From assembly GCA_003344405.1 (NCBI GenBank), contig NOWV01000025.1, forward strand, positions 496,001-560,000: DNA of 64,000 bases, read 5' to 3'. Below the pieces are notes generated by a model. The model did no database searches, had not been told where the DNA came from, and saw nothing but the letters and a program-made list of their open reading frames with translations. Shown piece by piece: positions 57,678 through 64,000 of the stretch. How positions within the stretch are numbered: position 1 is the first letter of the stretch; every line of letters starts with the position of its first letter. The stretch is from Trichoplax sp. H2. Its lineage: Eukaryota > Placozoa > Uniplacotomia > Trichoplacea. The translations under genes were made by a program, and so were the position numbers.

Positions 57678-58352
57678 ATTATTGCTTCTAGTGTAGTAGA
57701 GTACAGTACTGTACAGTGTACAGTACAGCAGTACTGTAGAAATCGTAATGGCAGTACAGTACCAGTACTGTAGTTCGTTGTGTGACTATACTGTACTGTA
57801 CTGTACTGTACAGTACAGTAGTGTACTGTACTGTACGGTACAGTACTGTATACTGTACAGTTCAGGTATGATTACGGTTAAAATATTATTATTTATTTAC
57901 TATGACTACAGTACAGTACTGTAGGTTTTGTTACCTTTGATAAATCCATATGTTGTGTACTTCCTTCTGTACCTCTGTACAGTATCAATAAGTTCGTTGT
58001 GAGTAATACTAAACCGAACCTCTGACACCCCCCTACAGTAAGTACTGTATACATAAGGCTTGTTTTCAGTTTTTCACTTCTCGTGTTATTTTATCTCCCA
58101 TTTTTGTCTTGAAAAAATTCTGTACTACCTCTGTTGTGTAGCACCATGCACTACTACATACTGTACTGCTAACTGTACAGATACTGTACAGTACTGTACT
58201 TACAGTACAAGATTCGACTGGTCTATTGTAAAGAAGATTCTGTACCGTACTGTACCGTACAGTACTGTATAGTACAGAAGTACAGTACTGTATTCAATAA
58301 GTGCAGTACTATACTGTACGTACAGTACTGTACTCTATTGTACTGTACTGTA
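57293..58352. repeat. Extended (GTACW)n region
   Basis: Sub-blocks are at 57293-57320, 57368-57412, 57700-57865, 57905-57923, 58168-58210 and 58240-58352. Runs such as the one at 57789-57818 hold several consecutive GTAC units. An ATT microsatellite interrupts the region. Confidence 0.8.
57632..57683. repeat. (ATT)n microsatellite
   Basis: Thirteen perfect ATT units (57632-57670) are followed after one extra A by four more. It is a simple trinucleotide repeat. Confidence 0.95.
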
Positions 58353-58860
58353 AATAAATAAATAAATACCTGTTATCCTATTAATTAATACTGTAGTGGC
58401 AATTTACTTTTCCAGTACGATTGTGACCCAATGTTGCGCAAAGTAAGTTTACGTTCTAGCAATGGGCTCTTTATCGACTAAACTACTGTACAGTACTGAA
58501 TTAACAGCTAGGATCAACTAGTTAATACCTATTAATCTAGAAGAGGCACATTTTGAAGTTGAGATAATATTGAGTAACTACGAGTGTGACTGTTTGTTTC
58601 CAATACCATCATGAATCGCTTCACGCTGAGAGTAAAATGGTTTTACACTTGTACTTGTGATGTTTGGCTTCCTTTGCTATTCCCTACTGTACTGTATACT
58701 CGGTGTATATCAGTGCACTGTACACTGCAGAGTATTAAAGAAGGAAAATTATACGTACAGTACAATGTGATCCGTTTTCTTCGTTTTCTGAATAGTAACA
58801 ACTAAAATAAATAAAAAAAAAAGGCATCAAAAATGCCAATCCTTATGGGCTTTACCTATA

Positions 58861-59045
58861 TTGTACTGTACATACAGTACTGTATTGCACACTGTACTGT
58901 ACACTAGGTCGCTTATTGTACTGTACAGTATGCGGTATCTCGTACCAGTCATACAGTACAATATGTGCAGTTGTACGCTTCGTGTCATGACATTTGGCCA
59001 ATGCAGTACTGTACCGTACAGTACTGTATTGGGACACTGTGCAGT
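58861..59045. repeat. (GTACW)n block
   Basis: GTACTGTACATACAGTACTG-type words occur at 58863-58882, 58895-58905, 58917-58930 and 59005-59030, separated by non-repetitive DNA. Confidence 0.7.
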
Positions 59046-59699
59046 AATTATTATTAAATAATATAATTAATTAATTAATCAATGTGAACACGGACGTGCA
59101 GACTTCAGACATGTAGCTGTATACTACTGCCGACTCGTACGAAACATCACATTAATTCTTTGCCGTAGAAATAGAGTACAGTACATGTACTCATGTTAGT
59201 GACATGAACATTTGGCTGTTAATCCATCTAAAATCACCTGAACCTTTCAACATTTCGTTAGCCGGGCGACGGAGTTTTTGCCGTTTCTAATAAGTAACGT
59301 AAGTCGACGCTTCTTATTGCCCTTAAATAAATGGTTCAAGTTATTCCAACCTTATGACCAAGTAAGAAAAATCGTATGATTGGTACAGTAGATCTGTAGA
59401 TCCGCAAGCGGACTTATAGTACTGTACAGTACTGTACTTAAATGTCATACGATATTGTTTTTTTTCCCTAGTAAATGGAGTGAATTTACTGTACTGTGTA
59501 TAGGAATATCCTTTGACTATTTTAATGAAGAAGGATAAAGCTCATAACTATATATACTGCTATGTAGATATCACTATTAGAGTATGATCCGAGTAGAGTA
59601 AAAATAAAAGAGAAATCGTACAGCTCACAGTTGTAGCTGAAGTAATTTTTTTTTTTTTTTCATCGTTACGTTTGGGTAATGATAAAAAAAAAAGTTGTA

Positions 59700-59770
59700 T
59701 AAATAACAATGTACTACAGTACATACTGTACAGTACAATACATACAGTACTACAGTGCACAGTACTGTAG
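59700..59770. repeat. Short GTAC-rich block
   Basis: The block comprises TACTACAGTACATACTGTAC and related words up to CAGTACTGTAG. With a similar element at 59412-59440, it is the rightmost compact cluster before CIC. Confidence 0.65.
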
Positions 59771-59927
59771 TAGGTGCTTGTATTATGCTTCAATCATGGG
59801 TGTAGTGTAATACTTGTAACCTGTAAAGTGTAGACTGGCTGATTACACTACTGTACGTACAGTATACTCTACAGTTGCGCACGGTAACAAAAAAGAAAGA
59901 AAATGTCATTAAACTATTACAGTAAAC

Positions 59928-59960
59928 TTCATTGCTTTTGACTGAGTCAAAAGCAATGAA
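59928..59960. repeat. 33-bp palindrome centred on an AP-1 site
   Basis: Arms of 16 bp (59928-59943 and 59945-59960) are exact reverse complements around one central G. The centre reads TGACTGAGTCA and includes TGAGTCA, the bZIP AP-1 consensus. It lies about 2.1 kb upstream of the CIC start codon. It could be a regulatory element, a small foldback element, or a cruciform-forming site. Confidence 0.93.
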
Positions 59961-62013
59961 AAATAACATTCGGATTCGGTACAGAAATCCAGAATCTACA
60001 GGATGACCCAGGAAAACTCGTAGATCGCTTGCTTAAATTACTTAGCACTAATAATGAGTAAAGACTTTCTATATATTACTGTATTGCGACTAATTTGCGA
60101 CTGAGTGGAAATTGAAAATACCGTAACGTACTGTAATGGAATAATTTATTCCTGCCAACCGATAGCGAATCGCCTGGAGAGATTATTTCGTCATGACGCT
60201 TTTTCGGGTTGTCACCTTTCTTTTATTACAACTACTATGAAAGTATGAATAAAGGTGAATTCTGCACATTGGCATCTTTTTATATTCACATAATTACTGT
60301 AAACTCACTAGCAGGATGGCTTTCTGGTGAATTCCCTTGTTTGAAATCAGTTGTCGATGAAAGCTAATAATTATACGTAATTGATGAGTAATTTTGAACT
60401 ATGCTACAGAATACGATGTAGACTTCTGCAGTACAATATGTTACGTACAGTACTATACTATTGTAACCAATCAATGTTTAGCTAACGTTTGTTTAGAAGC
60501 GATTTCTAAACGGAAAGTATATACAGTACTGCAGAGGAGCACTGCCAGAGTTATGATCGAGATAGTAGCAGACCTCACTCGAGTTAATATGGTTCAAGTC
60601 CTTAAAACTTAGGAAATGAGAGATAAATCCAGATCAATTTACCTAGTTATATCATTCAAGATGAAAATTTGAAAGTTTTTATACGTGTATACGTGTATAT
60701 ATATACTGCACAATATTTTGTAGTAATATACGTGCATACTGAATGCTAATAATAAGAAGAATAAAATAGAATTATACTAAAATTGCAGAAACACATCAAG
60801 CGCATGACGTATTCGTATCATTTTTCTTCTGAGTATAATAATGAGTATTAGTTTAATTTTGGACTACGTATTGTAGCACTGCTCTTTAATTACATTACAG
60901 TACAACATAACAACGCTTTGGAACTAGACGAATATTGTACTGTAGGTACTTTATTCGATGAAATAGTACAATTATAATGTAGGCCTCTTGAGTCATGACC
61001 TGTATAGTGCAAAAAATTAAAATCACATGCTTTGTAGTGTAGTCATGTACTGTATAATATATCGATATTTTTGTTGATATCCACCGTATAGAACATTCAA
61101 CATTTTAATATCGTTAAGTACAGCACTGTATCACACGTTTTCTCGGTCTTTCGGTATCAGTTCAACAATAAGATAAGATAAATTGTTCCCATCGATAAAT
61201 GCTGATCCATTTCTAATCTTAGCTATTTATCGCATTCTGGATGATTCCGAGTATATATACTGTAGGTTACAAAACAAAACTTACAGTATTGTTGTTATTA
61301 AGCGTAATATTAATTTACTTGCCCATAGTTTTTAAAGAAGGTGGTCAAAGATAATGAAGACTATGCCTAGGTTTTGTGATTGAGTTGGAAGGAAACTGAA
61401 ATTAATTATTTACTCTATGAACAAAACAAAAATAATAATGCCGTGATATCGATGAGATACTAATCCATTTTTTCATCGCTTTTTATTCAATATTTTTAAA
61501 TTTTCTTCCATCGTTACGCTTTTTATAACTTGCACAACGGGGGCATTTGCGAAATTTGATGTAAAATAATTAGACACATAATGACGATATTGGTGACAAT
61601 ATCCTAAGAACCACTAAGTGATATTTAGATTATAGATACCTTAAACATGATCATTGAGTTAAGACTCCTGCGTATACGCAGTTAGAGAGACAAACAATTT
61701 CGGTTTCCCATTCGAACGATTCTTATAGTGTACATAAATAAAATTTCGGATTAGAAATTGTTATTACTAAAACACTTTGAAATTGTACAGCATTGCAAAT
61801 GTATGCTAATAATTTTTGTAACAACATAGCATCATAATTTATAAGGTTGAACTTAATAGAATGTGTTACGTGTGTAATGCCACTACAGTAAACGTTTTCG
61901 ACCAAATTTGAAATAAAAACTAATCAATATTTTTTATGATTTTTATTTTTCAAGGCTGCAAAGTACACGAACAAAATTAATTTTATCTACTGATTGTACT
62001 GGTAATATTGGGA

Positions 62014-64000
62014 ATGAGTCGTAGTCAAGGGCATTTACTGCATCATCGTCATGGTGGCGGATATCGTATATTTTCGTCAACCTCGGATAGGATAGAACCT
62101 CAATGTGATACAGCTAGAGCAAATGGGTCATCACATGAGAATAGTATTTCTACTGTCAATGGCCAAGATGGTCACATAAAAGATGAAGTAAATAAAGCTG
62201 GAAGGTAAACGAATAGTTACTGCTCATTGACTTAAAACAGGTCTGGTTTCTAGGCAAAGAATAGACTAGAATCATAGGATCATCCCTGATTATAATTTAG
62301 TTAATGTTCGTAACGTAACTGTATAATAAAAATCGTGCCTAATTGTAACAAAAGAATATAGAAAAAATTAAGAGATTATGTCGTAGACCGCTCTTAGTTG
62401 TCATTGAAGTGCAGTACAAATCAGTCCATTATATACTGTACTAAGCAGTATAAAGTAAATTTTTCACATTTAAAACGAATTATGATTTTTACAAGATGTT
62501 TAATTATATCATTCTAAATATGTAGTATTTTAAACTTTTATTTGTATTTTTTGATATTCGGCTGTAATAGTAGAAATCTTCCTAGCTCAAGGCCAACAAC
62601 AATACAACATCAGATACATCCCGACCATCAAATTACTAGTAATACTGACGATACAATTGCAAATGGTAATTGCAAAGAGCACCAGGCTAACTTTACACAG
62701 GAGCGAGCGCCATTTTATGATTCTGAAAACAAAGGTAGATCAGGCAGTAAGAATCAATTGGCGTTACCGCGAGAACTATATAAAGCAGAAAGTATTTCGC
62801 CTACACGTAGTATAACACCTGGGGGTGATTCAGGCATTGAAAAGACGCCTACAATTGCGTCACCTAAACGTGTTAGATATTCGCCATCACCGTTGGCCGA
62901 TAGAATGCCACAATCTAAATCGATACAACTTTCACAGCGAGGTAATAAACGATATCAACGCTGCTTCAGTGAAAAAACTAGCTATAATAATACTTTAACT
63001 TCAAGTTTGAAGAAAAGTAGAGTCATATCACCATCTTCATCGTTACGCCGTGATAATGCCTTAAGTGGACAAAAGGTGCTTGCTCGACGTGATCGTTATT
63101 ACTACATGGCTACCGTAAAAGAAAGTTACAGCGACCGTATTGGAATGAAAGAGGTCGTAACAGTGATATTTGATCATAATCAGTTAGAAACTACTTTTCT
63201 CGATCCTTGGAAAGGGAAAAAAATTGATTTAATATCAAGCTCAGTGCCTTCTGTTGATTTTGTTAATGTCGATAGCCGTGTCTGTATTCAGCCAATTGAA
63301 GGTAGTGTTACCTACTGTATTGGTACAGTAACAAGTATCAAAGGAAATTCATATGAAGTTGTCCTAGATGATGTAGGTGAAACTTTAAGTAATGGCTGCC
63401 GGGTTAAAACTGTTTGGAAGAAATGTTCTGATTTACGTCTATTACGTCGACCTGGCGATATTGCTGCTGCAACTCATTATCAACGATCTATAACAAAACG
63501 AGATAGTGGCAGCTATGATGATGATGATGATGATACTTTCGACAGTGATGAAAATAACGGAATGGATGAAGATGACAACAACAACGATGATGATGAGCAA
63601 ACTGATAGCGCCCCATCTGAGGATGAGTTGAAAGAATGGCAGTGTTATAGTGTCCAAGGTAATGAACAAATTAGACCGCATTCTGTAATACCTGGCTCTG
63701 AAGATCGCTGTGTTATTACGCCAAGTCCTACTCATACTAATGATGATGCTGATTTGAGTGGCAGTAATGGAAGCATTACTGGTGGCAGTCGGCTGAATAA
63801 GCGAGCTCAATCTACTGGTGGGGTCCAATATAAAAAAGGGGATGTCGTCATTACGCCTATGGGTGTCAGAAAAAAATTCAATGGCAAGCAATGGCGACGA
63901 CTATGTTCGAAAGAAGGTTGCTATAAAGAATCGCAACGTCGTGGTTATTGTTCAAGGCACTTGACGCAGCATGGTGATAGCATTAAAGGTGCATCAAAGA
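62014..64000 (+). CDS. CIC: Capicua transcriptional repressor, 5' part (540 codons seen)
   Basis: Capicua is an HMG-box repressor that silences receptor-tyrosine-kinase target genes until ERK phosphorylation relieves it. Exon 1 is 62014-62204. Exon 2 starts at 62571 (or 62574, tandem TAGTAG acceptor) and stays open to the window end. The key evidence is [16 protein letters not shown] (about residues 495-510) with Cys514, [13 protein letters not shown] and thus Cys509/514/524 and His527. This conserved Cys-His basic module is, to my recollection, found in the long N-terminus of CIC-L. Before it, about residues 232-380, lies the conserved N-terminal CIC domain ([12 protein letters not shown] ... 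VCIQPIEG ... LRLLRRPGD). Acidic low-complexity follows, including six GAT codons at 63517-63534. There are several SP/TP sites suited to ERK or CDK. The HMG box and the C-terminal C1 domain should lie beyond 64000. The less likely alternative is a C-clamp protein of the ZNF395 type. Confidence 0.85.

Larger units (their letters stand above)
46730..62013. other. 15-kb stretch without recognisable genes
   Basis: No conserved exon, RNA gene or transposon protein was found between ZPR1 and CIC. The left half (46.7-50.7 kb) is plain AT-rich DNA. From about 50.8 kb to 59.9 kb the region is crowded with GTACW blocks, simple repeats and inverted repeats (listed separately). The 60.4-60.6 kb open frame of 72 codons is not supported by any motif. 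The stretch could hold lineage-specific genes, non-coding RNAs or the regulatory region of CIC. Confidence 0.6.

Noticed and set aside
60585-60612. tRNA B-box-like GGTTCAAGTCC
   Set aside because: No matching A box, anticodon stem or acceptor-stem pairing upstream.
63442-63891. 149-codon minus-strand frame inside CIC exon 2
   Set aside because: It is antisense to a conserved coding exon; its Ile/Ser-rich content mirrors the acidic GAT-rich sense sequence.

Overview
The window is AT-rich eukaryotic DNA from an animal. It carries four spliced protein genes with GT-AG introns (mostly 70-300 bp, a few over 1 kb), conserved exon by exon with their human counterparts. Two families are animal hallmarks: a salt-inducible kinase, and Capicua with its long-form N-terminus. 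The compact introns, low GC and complete domain architecture suggest an early-branching metazoan. A placozoan (Trichoplax/Hoilungia type) is my best guess, but nothing here proves the species.

Layout: 1-11.9 kb has no recognisable gene; it holds old degenerate tandem repeats, a doubtful exon pair at 7.0-7.7 kb, and palindromic repeat clusters from 8.7 kb on. 11,967-22,651 (+) is a full-length phosphatidylinositol 4-kinase alpha (PI4KA) in 27 exons, with one apparent 1-nt frame discontinuity near 15.45 kb. 22.7-26.8 kb is a tail-to-tail intergenic region. 26,818-35,678 (-) is a complete salt-inducible kinase (SIK) in 8 exons. 35.7-43.1 kb is intergenic DNA with repeat clusters and a few orphan exon-like segments on the minus strand. 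43,132-46,729 (+) is a complete ZPR1 in 15 exons. 46.7-62.0 kb is a 15-kb stretch with no recognisable gene, rich in palindromic and simple repeats. 62,014-64,000 (+) is the 5' part of Capicua (CIC), cut off by the window edge before the HMG box.

Functionally, PI4KA makes plasma-membrane PI4P, SIK is an LKB1-activated and PKA-inhibited kinase, ZPR1 is a zinc-finger protein that binds eEF1A and receptor tyrosine kinases, and CIC is an ERK-regulated repressor. They form no operon-like unit. SIK and ZPR1 are, however, also close neighbours in human (SIK3 and ZPR1 on 11q23.3), so this pair may be very old microsynteny.

The most unusual signal is a repeat family made of GTAC tetramers separated by a single A or T, (GTACW)n. 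It forms dense self-complementary clusters in the DNA on the 5' side of all four genes. It is almost absent from PI4KA's body and from the tail-to-tail 3' intergenic region. Strong hairpins, a 90-bp perfect tandem duplication carrying POU octamers, and a 33-bp palindrome centred on an AP-1 site lie in the same 5' regions.
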